NCBI GenBank assembly: GCA_024734555.1
Contig: JANPWX010000037.1
Location: 310,001-374,000, forward strand
Direction: 5' to 3'
DNA from: Trochalopteron elliotii
Taxonomy: Eukaryota > Chordata > Aves > Passeriformes > Leiothrichidae
Length of the DNA: 64,000 nucleotides
Made by a program: the position numbers and the translations under genes. The notes under the pieces are model-generated. The model made no database searches. It was not told where the DNA came from and saw only the letters and a program-made list of their open reading frames with translations. The stretch's first letter is position 1, and the number at the start of each line of letters is the position of its first letter. Of this stretch, positions 1 to 38,503 are shown piece by piece.

Positions 1-204
1 CTCCATCATGTCCAAAATCTGCTGCAAAAGCCACTAAAATACATTCACATAAATAATGTACAATGAGCCTAGTCTTTGCAGTGGTTCTCTGGAAGTGCTG
101 TAACTGCAACTCTTCCTGCTGGATTAAAGGAGAGCAATTGCTATTGTGGCATTAACTTTATCTTAAATTTGCTTAATCTAACCAGTAAATACTGGATTCT
201 AGTT

Positions 205-404
205 CAGCTATTAGGAATAAATTCTTCACTGTGAGGATGGTGAGGCCCAGGCACAGGGTGCCCAGAGATGCTGGGGCTGCCCCTGGATCCCTGGAATTGT
301 CCAAGGCCAGGGCTTGGAGAAACCTGGAATAGTGGGGCAGCCTGGGATGGCACTGGATGAGCTTGAAGGTCTTTTCCAACCCAAACCATTCCATGACTCT
401 GTGA
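205..404 (+). mobile_element. CR1 LINE 3' fragment
   Basis: It contains the CR1 3' landmarks ttcactgtgaggatggtgag, gaattgtccaaggccagg and the terminal ccaacccaaaccattccatg. Confidence 0.85.
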
Positions 405-784
405 AACACTGCATTAAAGGAAGGGCTTGGGCCAAGGCAGATCTCATTCCACAGCCACACACTCCACCTGCAACTGCGATGAGGACACTGCACCCGGCAC
501 TGCTGGAAAAAGTGAAAACAACCAAAGTTTAAATCAGCAGAAGTAATAAATATTCTTATATTCTACTTAGCCTTGCAGCCAGCATTGAAGAAGAAGAATA
601 CCTGAATACATGACTTCATCCCTAACCCCTTATATTTTATCTCTCGCAGTATTTTTTTTCACTGATTAACTACTAGCATCTTTACTGATATACCACAAAG
701 AAGTAACCAGTCTAACAAATGGTGTGCCAAGAACAGAGTCTTGCACACAACTTCATACAGTTCCTTGCTCAGAAGATACAGAGA

Positions 785-922
785 TAGAAAATATTCTCAG
801 TTGGAAGGGACCCACAAGGATGATTGATGGAGTCCAAATTTTAAGAGAATGCCCCATTCAGGGATCAAACCCACGACCCCGGAGTTATCAGCACCATGCT
901 CTAACCAACATCCCTATTTCTT
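785..922 (-). mobile_element. tRNA-Ile-derived SINE with CR1 tail (TguSINE1-like)
   Basis: On the minus strand the head reads like tRNA-Ile: gttggttagagcatggtgct, a GAT-type anticodon loop (ctgataa), then a B-box gggtttgatccc (plus 861-872). The body continues with ttggactcc...atccttgtgggtcccttccaact, a CR1-type 3' end. A tRNA-Ile head fused to a CR1 tail is the known architecture of the songbird TguSINE1 family. The copy is diverged and its 5' end is incomplete. It is not a functional tRNA. Confidence 0.85.
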
Positions 923-1199
923 AATCGACAAGAATATCCCACACTGAGAAATCTCTGGCTATAATTAACGAAGTACAAAACTACTGATAAAAGACCGCCT
1001 GATTATTACTGACAGCTGAAACCGCTGATTTCGTTCATTCGAGTGGGCCCTTTCTTATTTCAACACAGGGCTTTCACCGGCACTCGAGACGAAGCAAAGC
1101 GGCACAAACACACCACAGAAGCGCTAAAGGGTGGACGGGGACAAAGCAAGCACAGCGGGACCGGGAAAGGGACAAAACAGACCCGCCCTGGGGCCGGGC

Positions 1200-1390
1200 T
1201 GAGGCGGCGCCCCATGAGGCGGCAACATGGCGGGCACCGCGTCAGGGCGGGGGCGCTGGACACGCCCCTCTTGGCCACGCCTCCCTTGGCCACGCCCACC
1301 CCTGCCGCTCCCGTATAAAAGCCTCGCGCGGGCAGGGTGAGGGGGCCGGCACTTCCGGTCGGACATGACGCCACAGTGTCAACATGCAAG
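1200..1390 (+). promoter_or_regulatory. WDR48 promoter: TATA box, CACGCC(C) boxes, ETS-like and YY1-like motifs
   Basis: The block is strongly GC-rich against an AT-rich background. CACGCC(C) boxes (KLF/Sp type) begin near 1261, 1276 and 1290. A TATA box, tataaaag, lies at 1314-1321, about 75 bases before the WDR48 ATG. An ETS-like CACTTCCGG is at about 1350-1358. A YY1-like aacatggcggg is at 1224-1234, and a full YY1 consensus, aagatggcggc, at 1388-1398 contains the start codon. A TATA-directed start would fall near 1343 and give a 5'UTR of only about 45-50 bases. The motifs are seen directly; promoter activity is inferred. Confidence 0.7.
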
Positions 1391-26788
<25,398 letters not shown>

Positions 26789-28700
26789 GGCCGCGCGGAC
26801 CCAGAGCAGTCATTAAATACTTGACCTTGCTGTGCTGGTTCCAAGAGTAGTTCTAGAGCAGCCCACTGAACCCCTATAAGGTAGATGAGACTTCTAATGC
26901 CTCAGTATGGATGGGAAGTAAAGATTTAATTGAAGTGACTAATAGACCTGTAATATAGAGAAAAAAAAATCTATATGACTTAAACTAAAGTCTGTCCTAG
27001 TCTCAGTCAATGAGATGGGAGGTCCCTGAGTGGTTCGTGTTGTGTGAGGTGTACAGAGAGTGGATGATAACCCAGTGCAGACTTTTGCTTCCTCCTTTTT
27101 GCTTTTGGTTTTTTTCCCAGAACATAATAATCCCCTCATCTGCTCATGCTTGGTATCAAACAGGTTTGGCCGTATTAGTCACTGTTCACAATGTAATTAA
27201 GAGCTGCACACAAGGTATTTTTAGTACATTCCATTCATAAAGTTCCAGCAATGATTTCTCACAGGTTACTTAAGCATTTCTACCACTAAAAGAAATTTGG
27301 AAAAGAAAACACCAGAAAATAGGTGTTGTATGGGCCCATTTAATTGCAAACCAAGGGTTAACATGAGAATTGTGTTAATTGCTTTAGAGAGCTGTTGACA
27401 TGCAAGATAAGAACACTAGAAAAATATCAGAGCAGTGTGAGTCCAGTGATGCTGTGCATCATAATAGAGTGAACGTGCTTTGCAGCAACTTAGAGATTTT
27501 TTTTTTCTAAATATATATGTAATTACTTCCTGCACTGTGTCCTAGGTGTTCTAAAGACACACTAGTCTAATTTTTGGTAACTGTGCTCCAAAGGTATGTG
27601 ACATTTTGTTAAAACTTCAGACCATTCTGATTATAACTTCATATGTTTCATGTTAAACTTCAGAAACTTCTCAGCAGATTTCATACTCATAAGATAAAAA
27701 TACTGATTCTTCTTTTCTGAGGTTTTATATGCAATTGTTCTTTTGTTAGAGATTTATGCAGATCTTGTTTTCACTGCTATTTCTAAAAATCTGTGACTGT
27801 CATAGGCTCATGGTAATCTTTTATAGAAGTTTAACTTATTGGGGGGAGGGAGGGTAAGGGCCTTTCAGCTTTTTGTGAGAAAATGTGGGGATATCCCAGA
27901 AAACCATTTGTAGCCAGAGCAAATTACAAATCCTCATAGAGAAATGGTTTAGAAATGACTCTTGTCTGAAGCAGAAGCACAAGTGCCTTCAAGGGGCAGT
28001 ATATTATTGGAGTTTCTTCAGGAGACACATGCTCTAGCCCTTCCTGTATCTTGTGATCAAGATTTAGGTTGAGGCCTAAGGAAAGTCCCAATAAATTATA
28101 TTACTGGGATTGTATTGGTCAGACAAAAAGTAAAGTATTTTTCATCATGTTTTATTTGAAAAAATAGTCAAAATATAGTCAAAATAGTCATTCCCTTCTG
28201 CACTTTTAACCCAGCAAAACAAGTTCATTGCTTAGACAAAACCATGGTTCAGAATTAAGCTAGCATGTCTTTTCCCATCTTTTGAGAATCAGGTTCAGTT
28301 TTTTATCCCCATTTCTATGTATGCTTAGTTTGACACAATTGTGCTTTAACTGCACATTTTTAGTGCTATTTGTGAATTAAATAGTTAAACAGAACTAACT
28401 TTTATTGGTAAATTGTCCTGACTTGTATTTATTAATAGCAAGGGTCTTTGTCTGTTCCAATAGGCACTGTTTGGGTTATGTTTTGTTTCCTGATTGTCTT
28501 CCTGTCCTATTGTATACATTGGAGTTGCTCACAGTAATTTTTTGTTTGATCAGCCCAAGGTTGTAATTTTCCTTCTGTTTTTTTCTTTCTAACCATCCTG
28601 AAACACAGTAACAGGAAAGATTAATGGAAGAGTCTGCAATGCCAGAAGGGTAAATGATGTTTCACAGTTGTATAGAATAAAAGGCTTTAGTTAAAATATT
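26789..28700 (+). other. Probable WDR48 3'UTR with candidate polyadenylation signals
   Basis: This non-coding sequence follows the WDR48 stop. An ATTAAA lies 22 bases after the stop (26811). An AATAAA at 28676-28681 is followed within about 25 bases by a T/GT-rich stretch, a plausible distal cleavage signal. Another AATAAA is near 28090. Which one is used cannot be told from the sequence alone. Confidence 0.4.
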
Positions 28701-29654
28701 TTCAAGTTGTTTTGTGTACTAGATGAACTGTGCAACTTTGGAGCTTGAATTTGACAATGGGCTTCAGAGTGCTTTGAAGCCTCAAGTAATGCAATGGCTG
28801 AAGAAATGGCAGTGCCTTAGCAGAATCCTGTGAAGATAATCTTATTATGTGGTTGAATATAAGAATTTCTGAGGTGAGCAGACCTTCAGATGTGACCTCT
28901 GAGTCCTGTTGAGGGGAGAATGTCACATGGGCAGTGCTGTTTTTGTACCATGAAAGTATTTTGTGCTGACAAGTGACTTGTGCCAGTTGCTGCTGAGCTG
29001 TCCTGGGTGTGGAAAGGTTGTAAGAGGCACATGAGAAACCAAACTGGTTTTTTTGATGTTGAAAATGCCAGGACAATGCTCAGCGTTTTTGCTGTGAGAG
29101 TTGTCAGCTGAGCTGCTCTCTCAGAGGACACAGCAATTCAGTGCCCAAATGTGCTCCCAGATTCCCAGCTCTGACTTAGATGGAGTATAAAGTGAGAGGA
29201 TGGGTTTTTTGCTACTACCTTTTAAATTCCAACACCTTTTCTGGAGTTGTGCTGTCTGTAAGAGGCCTGAAGGCAGGAGGAGGAGAGCATTGAGTTAATA
29301 TGAGAGTCACAGCTCCTGGGAACATTGTGAACAGAGAGTTTCAGATTGCCAGAATCACAGAAAAGGCTGCAGATTTGCAGAAGTTATTTAATTTCCAAGT
29401 TCATAATGGGAAGGAGTTGTAAATCTAAATGTTTTTCTGGGAGACAGGCTGCTCCACTAAACACTAAACTGTGTATGATAGGTAACTTTTTATTCTCTTT
29501 AGGTGGGGTGGGGCTGAGAACAGAAGAGCTTGGCTCAGAACTTACAGCTCAAGTACAAGTATCATTTTAGGATGAGAACTGCTTGAAGGATTTACCAGTG
29601 ACTTTAAAAAACAATGAAAAGATATTCAAAATAAGCTCTAGGCAGAAAGCTTGT

Positions 29655-29763
29655 ACACTCCCCTTCCCTGGAAGTGTTCAAGGCCAGGCTCGATGGGGCT
29701 CTAAGCATCCTGTTCTAGGGGAAAGTGACCTGCCTATGGTAGGGGGTTGGAACTGGATGTCCT
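29655..29763 (+). mobile_element. CR1 LINE 3' fragment
   Basis: ccctggaagtgttcaaggcc through ggttggaactggatgtcctt is plus-strand CR1 3' sequence. Confidence 0.8.
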
Positions 29764-29767
29764 TTAT

Positions 29768-29820
29768 TATAGAATCATAAATGGTTTGGTTGGAAGGGAC
29801 CTTAGTGTAGTTCTGCCTCT
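29768..29820 (-). mobile_element. Short CR1 3' end in the opposite orientation
   Basis: tagaatcataaatggtttgg followed by ttggaagggacctta is the minus-strand CR1 terminus. It abuts the preceding plus-strand copy. Confidence 0.75.
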
Positions 29821-31796
29821 TGGTCTTGGGATTTTTTAGTTGGATTGTCCATGTATTCCCCAGGAGAGGGGCAGCCAGGGACTGGCAGGGCAGTTACTGG
29901 TATAGAGACATTATGCAAAGGTATTCTTTTTCCTTTCTCAGAGGTCCTGTTTGATTCAAATTTTATCCCTAGAAATGTATTGAACATTTAGAGTCAATCT
30001 TTAAGCACATCATCTTACACTGTAGATGTAGTGCTGGCTCCTGAACAGAGCCAGGTAGAGTCAGCTCCCAGCTGGGTAACAGAGCTGTTGGGAGCACACA
30101 CACCCTTAACAAGAAAGTTCTTGATTGAAATAGCTCCCTGTACTACAGTGGAGGTTTTTCTGTGCAGAGCTGTGCAAACACCATGCAGAGCAGAGCCTGG
30201 ATGGGACATGTCTGATCTCTCTCTGAAGATATGGTAACACTGTTATTCCAAATGTCTCTTTCAGGGGACTCTGAATGCTTAATTACATATTGTAGCTTAG
30301 AAATGGAACTTTGAGCAAACAGTTGAAATTGTGCTACAGCAGAAGCAATGCCAGTTAGTGTTTGCCTGAGGAAAAGGCAAGATGGAGGTTGTGTGGGCAG
30401 TGCCCAGGAAATGGAACACTAACACAGTCTAATCAATGCAATGAGTAACCCTCTGGCTGCTTTCTCTTAAGAGCCTGTTCTTGGGTAACTGCTTGGAGGT
30501 GAAAACACTTGCCCAGTTTTGGGGGAAGGTGAAGAATACATGTGGAGGTACATGAGCCCACCAATACACGAGTGGTGTGATCTCTGCTCAGCATTGCAGA
30601 GATCCATTTTCCTGCAGCATTTCTGATTTACAGCTCAGAGAAGTTCAAGTGTGGCTGAGCAGCCTCTGCACAGAGCCTAAAGCAGTACAGCAGGAGGTTC
30701 AGTGGATTGTCAGGCCTGCTGTGAAAGTTTAAGAGGGAAAATTAAATCATCACTGCCTAAATTTGGTGTTATAATCTACCAGTAGGTGTTCAACTTAAAG
30801 ACAACAAATACATCCATTCACTCATTCAAGTTCAGCCAGAATTAGTTCAGCATCCATATTGCTGTTAATAATGAGATTTGCATGTTTATCTCTAGGATGG
30901 TTATTTCCTTATCTTGGGGGTTTACAGTCATTCCTAGTGCAGGGTTATGCTGTATGGAAAGTTCCCCTGGATCAAGTTAGGCTCAGTTGGGGCAGGGCTT
31001 GGCCAGCATTCTGTGGCCTGTTGAGCAGAGGTTTGAGGTCCCGTGGCTCTGAGGGCTCCTCCTGGCTCAGCCCCCACCAGCCCAGGGTGCTGTGGCATTG
31101 GCAGGGGCACCCAGGGCTCAGTGGAGATGGGCTTTGCCTAATCCTCACTCTAATACTTGAGCTGCCTCTGTGGATTTAACGTCTGCCAGAGCTGTGTCCT
31201 CAGGCTCAAGGGTTCATTTTAGGGAGCAGCTCAGGCCTGGCAGCTCATCCTGTTATGTCTGGCCATACAAACCACCCTGCTGCTGTGACATAGGAGGTGA
31301 CCACATCCTCCTCCTCCTCCATTTTACCTTCTCCTGATGCTGCCCAGGTAATCCTTCTTGTGTCTGCAGAAGAGCTGCTGCTGTGGGGTTTAGAGAGTGA
31401 GAGAAAGGTCACATCCAGCTCCTGCTTACCTGGAAACAGATGTTTTGGAAAGCAGCAGGCTTGAGTGGCTGTTTGGTATTGGCTCTGAATCTGGCCACCC
31501 TCAGGTGCTTCTCCCATTCTTTTTACGTTTTATTTTGGAAATAAAATTCCAATCACTTTTCTCATTTTGCACCCACAAACAGGAGTACTCTCTGCTTTCT
31601 GGGCTGCAGCTGTGAGGGAGTATCCAAGTTGGAAAGAGAAGAAATTTGATGAGGAGGTCCAACTCTTCACCTCATTTAGCATGTGAATGATCGGGTTTCA
31701 GGTTTGGAGCACACAACATTCTCCTGCTACTTGGTTTTCCAAACCCCTTCCCAGAGCCAGTTAACATAACACATAGACTGAAGTAAGTTTAAGCCA

Positions 31797-33652
31797 TTTA
31801 TTATGCTGAGATTTGAAATCTAGCATGAGTTTTGACATTCCCTGCTTTTAGATTTCTAAAAGGTGTTTATGGTACAGAGTCACTTAAATGAGCTATTACC
31901 CTCTCATGGCCATCTTTAAGACAGGTAAAGGACTAGAAATAGTCCTAAATAAACAACATGAATAAAACACCACCTACGTGTCTTCAGACAATCAGGCTCC
32001 AGAATCAAACAAACCTAGGAATAGTTTAAATTACATTTATTTTTAATGTCTGGCTGTTTGCCCTTGTAACAGTCAGTTGGGGGAACAAAATAGGAAATTT
32101 ATTTTAGCAACACAGGAAGTACAATTGCCTCTCAATTAACAGACCCTTTAGCAGACTAGAATTCCCTGTCAATTCTACTGCCTTTAATGAGAGCTCAGTA
32201 CATTCTTTAAAGCAACAGGTGCTTTGACAATCCTGTTCAGAACTACTGTACTTGCAGTATTTCAGATTAACAACAGCTCAAGGACAGATTTTTTTTGTCG
32301 GGGTAGTCTCACCTAAAGCCCTCATGACTGTGACTTTGGCTGAAGCTGAGCTGTCACAGGCAAACCTGTGGGACCCTGAGTCCCCTCTGAGTACCACATT
32401 CCAGCCCAGTCAGTTGTCACTGACTGACCTGCTCAGTGCAGAAACAGAGCAGGAGCCAGGGCAGGGCAAAGGAAATCAGGCAATATTGTGCTAAATAAAT
32501 GTACTCAGTTTATAGCCTAAACACATGCCAGCCTTGTACCCCATTCACTTAGTTTACAAAGGGTTTTCACTGCACTAGCTCTATTATTGCCTATCAGCAG
32601 CTTTAAAATTCCATGATAAACTACTGCCCTGAGGATTATAAAACCATCCATGCCCTCCATTGTTTATGTCATATTTGCCATTACATTCAGAAGTGATTTT
32701 GGAAACAAATGCAAACAAAAAAACCTACAAAAACCGATTGTTGGTGCTGCACAACAGCCCCCTGTCTTATACAAATTGTTTAAAAATAGCAATGAGTGAA
32801 TATAAAAGCACAAGCAAAGGAAATCTATTTCTCAGTCACTCAGAAGTGAAGAAGCCAAGACATTCAGTCTTAACCAAAAAGATTCATCACCTCTACTTTA
32901 AAATCATCTTCAATTTGTTTCAAGTAACCACCATCATTCCCTCCCCCCTCATTGTTTATTTAACTGCAAGGCCACCACCTGGTGCACCCAAGAGCAGAAG
33001 TGAATGACAGGACCCACTACCCTGGCTTTGTCCCATTTGGGGCTGCAATTTCAAACCCCATTGTTTCCTTCCTGCCCAGGTAGGTATAAAGAAGGTACAT
33101 GAATGACTGACTGTTGCAGAGAAGGGAATTTAAACCAAGAAAAGTAACAGTCTAGTAGGACAACTAGAGTAGTAAGTAAAAGTATCTTAGTGTAAGAAAT
33201 GCCTTGCAGGTCCATTGAGGCTGTACCATTAGAAAAGCTTTCTAACAAATCAAAACTATAAATATTTTTCTTTTAATGTCATCAAACATACCAATAAAAA
33301 TCATCACTAAGTGTCACTGTTCAGGTACAGTAGTGCCTTTGCAAATACATTCAGGAGCACTTGTAGGCAAATGTGAATTCCAGAACTTGACATTCTGCCA
33401 GTGTCCACCTTGTTCCTGCATCAATTTCTCTATTGATTGGGTGATTCTGGACAGCATTTAAATTCTGAACATAGATCAATCCATTAAACAGTGATTGGAA
33501 AAGACAACAGGATATGTACTTCATGTGATTTCTTTTCTAGTATTGTCTACACTAACAAAATAGAGTAACTGTAACTTTTTCAAGATCAGAAAAACATTCC
33601 AAGCTGTAGCACTGCAACACTCAGCAGTCTGTAAACAGCAGCAGGGTCCATT
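31797..33652 (-). other. Probable GORASP1 3'UTR, AATAAA at its far end
   Basis: Downstream of the GORASP1 stop on the minus strand the sequence is non-coding. An AATAAA on the minus strand lies at 31797-31802 (TTTATT on plus), and another near 32035. The extent of the UTR is inferred from these signals only. Confidence 0.4.
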
Positions 33653-36600
33653 TCACTCAGGACCTTGTGCAGCTGCTTCTCCTTTCTGCTCACTTGGTGC
33701 TTCGTGCTCTGGTGTCTCTGGAGCAGGGGTCAGTGAGCTCTCAGTGCTGTTCACAGGCAGCTTGGATTCCTGCTTATCAGCAGCAGTTCCTAGTGTTGTT
33801 TTTGAAGAAATGTCATGAGGAAGATCCAGAGAAGGTAAAGATGGAATTGAAGGCAGGAGGTCATCCAGTGTGGGCTGCTTGTCTGATCCTTCAGGATACG
33901 AGGTTAAACCATCAGGGTCCAAAGCTGAGGCATTTTCTGGGAATGGAGATGGCCTCATATGTTTTGGTTTTTTACAAACTAACAGACAGGGCCTCAGCAT
34001 TTTCATTTAAAGAAAGAGACTCACATTCTATGAACCTAAAGAAAAGCACCTTAGATTTTTCCATTTCTAAATCTGATTTCTGCTACTTTTTCCATCCCAT
34101 TTTTGCCCTTCTTGCTGATTTTCATTAAAATTTGCCTATTTCCAAAAACTGATGATGTTAAGCAAGCATGAGTTGCTGCCCTTTCAGAAATAAGAGGTAA
34201 AGGAAATCTTGAGTGCACTTACCAAAATAAGCAGAGGCTTCACTATTTGGCATTAGTGTTTCAGGGCCTACAGAAGCTCCTGCTGTGTTGAAGGAGGCAG
34301 ATGGGGACAGGCTGGACACTTCTGTTAAGCTTGTGAACTCAGAAACTGAAATTCCAGACATATCTAGAAATCCTGAAGGAGAAAGCAAGTATTAGTTAGA
34401 TGCAACACAAAATGCTAGATTCAAAAGGACACATTCTATCCAGACTGAAGTCAGTGAAGTCCCCTTCCCACTAAATGCAAATAAATGTAACTTATGTGGT
34501 ACCCAAATTCTACACAGCTCTGAACTCCAAGGAAGTCAAAAACCTCAAGGAAAACCACCACCACTGCTCACAGTTCTGAATTTAAATCTCTGGCTTGTTT
34601 AAGACCATATTAGTTGATGTAGATGTACTCTAAAGAATTGGTGAAAAAAAGCACCCAAGAAAACATACCTGGATCCATAACTCTCTGGAGAGGGGGAGGA
34701 GGAGAAAGGGAACTTTCTGGTGAGTATCCACTCATTTCTGCGGGATGATCCAAGTTCATAACTGTTTCAGAGCTGTCATTCTGAGAGGTAGGTGCCAACA
34801 GTGGAGTCTGAAATAAGACAGCAAGAAGTAAAAACATAGTCTTACAGCAGAAGCTTCACCTGTAGCCAACCCTCCCATGAAAGCATCCTGCCTGTCTCCA
34901 CATGCACCAGTTCAGAGAGAAGCTGTGATGCTGAAACTGAAAGTCAACTGAAGTCACTTAGGGCATGTTCCAGTTCAGCCTTTTAAAGCCAGTCTGTTCT
35001 CAGAACTTGGTTCCTGGAGGTGTATCTTTCTCCTAGTGAAGGAGGGGTTCTAGTATGATCCTCATTGACTGGCACAGCTGTAGGATGCAAGACTTGAAAA
35101 TAGGGAAGAAATATCTGGCAGGAATTTATATCAGCTGACACTGGTGACCTGGCATCTGCTCAGCAGCATCAGCTCTCCCTTTCCCTTCACCCAACTCCAT
35201 TTCACTCAAGCAAAATTGAATGCTGTACTCAAATATTCTGCATTACCACTGTACCAAACAGCAGAAAATTTTGAACCTCCAGAGAACATGGTAGAGATTG
35301 GAATCTATTTCTTTCCTACCTCTGTATAACCATTAGTGGATGGCACAGGAGTTCCAGCTTCTGGTGAGGGTGAAGGTGATTTGCTTTCTGGCTTTTTCTT
35401 TGATGTCATGGATTGTGTTGGAATTCTATGCAAATAGCCATATCCAATACCACATCCTAAACTGTACAAGAGAAAAAAATTAAGACACAAGAAAGGTGCT
35501 CTTTACAAAGCTATTATTTTAAATCTTGACTCTTAAACAAGAAGGGTTTGTGTCTTTAATCTATAGCAGGAAATACCTACCTGCAAGAATTTCCACTTAA
35601 GAGTACTCAAGGAATACTCTGCAATCAATTTTGAGACATGCACAGCTTAGCTTTCAGTGCATTATTTTATATCTTTACAAAATATTTAATCTGACCTGAT
35701 GTGGGTTTTGTTCTTGCTTTAGCTGCGTGTTTTGACTATGACAAGGCAGATAATGAATCTGCTAATGGGGAACTCAAGACAGGAGTTTTGCCATTCGATT
35801 CAGCTTGAACAGGATTAGATCCTGAATGTGCTGAATTCCTTGTTCTAAGCTGATTTTTTTTTAGTGTAAAGATTAACAGTTTTGGGTGACAAGTGTGGGG
35901 AAACAAGGCTTAACTTGGAAACACCAATAACTGACAGTAGTAATACCCCTAACAGGAGCTCATTTATAGCAAGTGTAAAACCTGTCATCAAGAGAGATCA
36001 GTACCTTCCTTCTCCACCCCAAGCTCCATTGGGAGTCACAACTACCTCTCGGATGGAATCTGCCTCAGTGTTATAAACCATCAGCTTCAGTGGCTTCCCC
36101 TCATGGGCTTCAATCAGGGAAAAGAAATCCTCTGACTGGAAAATAAAAGAAAGAAAGTAGTAGTTAATAAACCCAAATGTGCAAGTTAACATTTTACATA
36201 GTTATTTACTCAATGTGAGATGATAAACACCCAGAGACAGAAAAATCACCAATGCAGTTTGATCTTTAGTGGCAACTTCTTTTTATTGTCAGACTAAAAA
36301 GAAAGATGATGTTTACCTTATCAATAAAGCTTCTGACATAAACATCAACCTTCCAAAATCCCCCAACACCACCCCCATATGTTTGATTAGATTGATACAA
36401 AACCCAAATCCTACAACAAGCATTTGTCAGGCACAAAGGCAATCATTCCCTACTGGAAGGAACATGCACCTACCTCTTGGAGAATCTGATCAGATCCAAC
36501 AATGTAGTCAGTGTAGGGCTGGAGCCCAGCCAGAGCTGCAGGAGATGAAGGCTCAACATCCTGGGGAAGAATGAAACGAGTTATCTGCACCCACAGAGGA

Positions 36601-38503
36601 TAAACCACCAACATCACAAACAAGAGCTAACTCCCAGAGCAAGGAAGGAAAGAACATTTTGTTTATGGGATACAAAAGAAGTTCTTGAATAGTCTACATT
36701 TATGTGGGACATCCTGTAAAAGATGCTGAGTAAGAAAGATGTAAAACATGATGAGTGAGAAAAATTTACCAATTTAAGATTACATCCTCTGAAGATGTTG
36801 AGAAATTGCATTTACTTAAACAACCAGAAACATAAACATTCTTTCCTATTCAGTTCTACTCTTTCAGCTCTTCCTCTTAATTTTAAAATAAATTTGTGGT
36901 GCTTTTTGTAACTTAATGAAGTTTAGTCAGCATAGACACCAATCAGGCCAGAATCTTTTTGCTTTTGCCATTGATTCTTTAACATAAAACAAAAAAACCC
37001 TTCCCACCTATCCTGTTTGGTCCAGTTGGGATGGAGTTATTTTGTCACTGTCACTGGGAACCCTGACAGCCACACCCACTCCTTGTCCCTACTCAAACAG
37101 CTCAGACAAACCTTCAAGACTTGTGTTCCCTTCCTCTGTGTGACTGCATCACTGTACTTCACATTACTGCTAAATACCACACTGTAAAACAAGGTTATTA
37201 CATGAATAATAACGGGCCAGCCAAGAGCTGCTCCTCACCAGAACATGCCAGACGTGCTCATTGGCTCCCTGGAAGCTGCAGAACCTCACACTGGCTCCAA
37301 GGAGGCCTTGTCCTCCCCACATGTTACTGGGGATCACCTCCACCTCTCGGATCTTCATTGTTTTGATGTTATACACCTCCAGCTTCACTGCCTTCTCAGC
37401 ATTTGCCTTCAGCAGGTCTTTCAGCATATTGTTTTCCTTGTTCTGTAGAGCAGAGATACAGGATTAACATTATTTCCAGTTGCACCTGTAGCATCCGTGG
37501 CAGAATTTGAATACAAAGAACTAAAACTATTAAAGTTTAGGCTCATGAACAATTCAATTTTCTTTTACTAGAAAGCAGTCAGTACTGTCAACACACATCC
37601 CTTTACATAAATACTTCCTGTTATTCCATTTCATCACTGGCATTCCTGTCCTTTACAACTGCTATTAAATAATACCAGCAGTATCAGATGCCAACTGTGT
37701 AGTCTCACAATGAGCAGCAACATTTCACTTCATGTCTCTGAGCCCCATCTCTCTTCAACAGCCCTTCAAAGTCACTGCAAACTGACTGTGAAAGAAAATC
37801 TTCATTTCTGTCATGTCAGAAGATTAAATGATCTTCCCCCAAAATCTGTCCTTCCAAAAAAAGACATCTCCTCTCATAAAACCAAGACAAACTTAATGAA
37901 TTCAGCTTGTATGTGGTTAGGGTGGAGCATACAAGGCAAAGCTCTGAGCCTTTTAAATAAACTAACAAAACCCCAAACCAAAACTCAACTCTTCTCTCGC
38001 AACTCAACACACAGGAACTGTGCTCTTGCTCTCAAAAGTTTAAGTAGACAGGCCATGATTCTTTTTCATGTTTTATCAGATTTTGAAACAAGTTAAACAA
38101 ATGTTGAGCTCTTGACTACTGGCTCACCAGTTCAGTATTCACCTTGTGGTAGAAAACATGTACAAATGAGCAATAACATAAACACTGTGTTAACCTGTTA
38201 AAAAGTTAAGGTGAGTAAAGGCATAAACAAAACCTTTCCTTCAAATTTGGATCTAGCCAAAGAGACTTTGAACACCTGCAAGTTTTACTTTGCTTTTAAT
38301 TTCCAGTTAATGAAAAGTTTCTCTGCTTGTGACAGTTCTGGCTTTTACCTTCCATCATCACTACAGCACCCACAGTTCATGGAGGGTGGAAAGAAACAAC
38401 ACTGAAATTGTTTGAGACTTACAAGCCTCGTGTGTCCTATGGCAATGATGAAATCAAAGAAAGGTTCCAGTCCTCCTTGTTGGGCTGGGGAGTTCTCTTG
38501 AAC
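33653..38503 (-). CDS. GORASP1: Golgi reassembly-stacking protein 1 (GRASP65), first coding exon missing
   Basis: GRASP65 is a peripheral Golgi protein that tethers cisternae and binds GM130. Minus-strand exons in order: 38423-38503, 37239-37442, 36474-36560, 36005-36135, 35320-35461, 34669-34807, 34223-34372, 33653-33936; all are GT-AG with compatible phases, giving 405 residues (human protein 440). The two GRASP/PDZ-like domains are clear: [18 protein letters not shown] opens the first, and [19 protein letters not shown] the second, which ends [15 protein letters not shown]. The C-terminal Ser/Pro-rich tail includes [32 protein letters not shown] and the GM130-partner loop match GORASP1 rather than GORASP2. 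The initiating exon, expected to encode about 20 residues including the myristoylated Gly2, is not visible and probably lies in the gap at 39480-39859. The last exon has a second in-frame acceptor 42 bases upstream (exon edge 33978), so 14 residues there are uncertain. Confidence 0.93.

Larger units (their letters stand above)
28701..31790. other. Intergenic stretch between the convergent genes
   Basis: There is no gene I can support here. It contains two opposed CR1 fragments (29655-29820) and a GC-richer patch at 30960-31340 with no recognisable coding content. It separates the 3' ends of WDR48 (+) and GORASP1 (-). Confidence 0.6.

Noticed and set aside
852..911. Functional tRNA-Ile gene
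   Set aside because: The tRNA-like part lacks a complete acceptor stem and is fused to a CR1 tail, so it is the head of a SINE.
33667..34128. 153-codon plus-strand frame
   Set aside because: Antisense shadow of the last GORASP1 exon, with no recognisable content.
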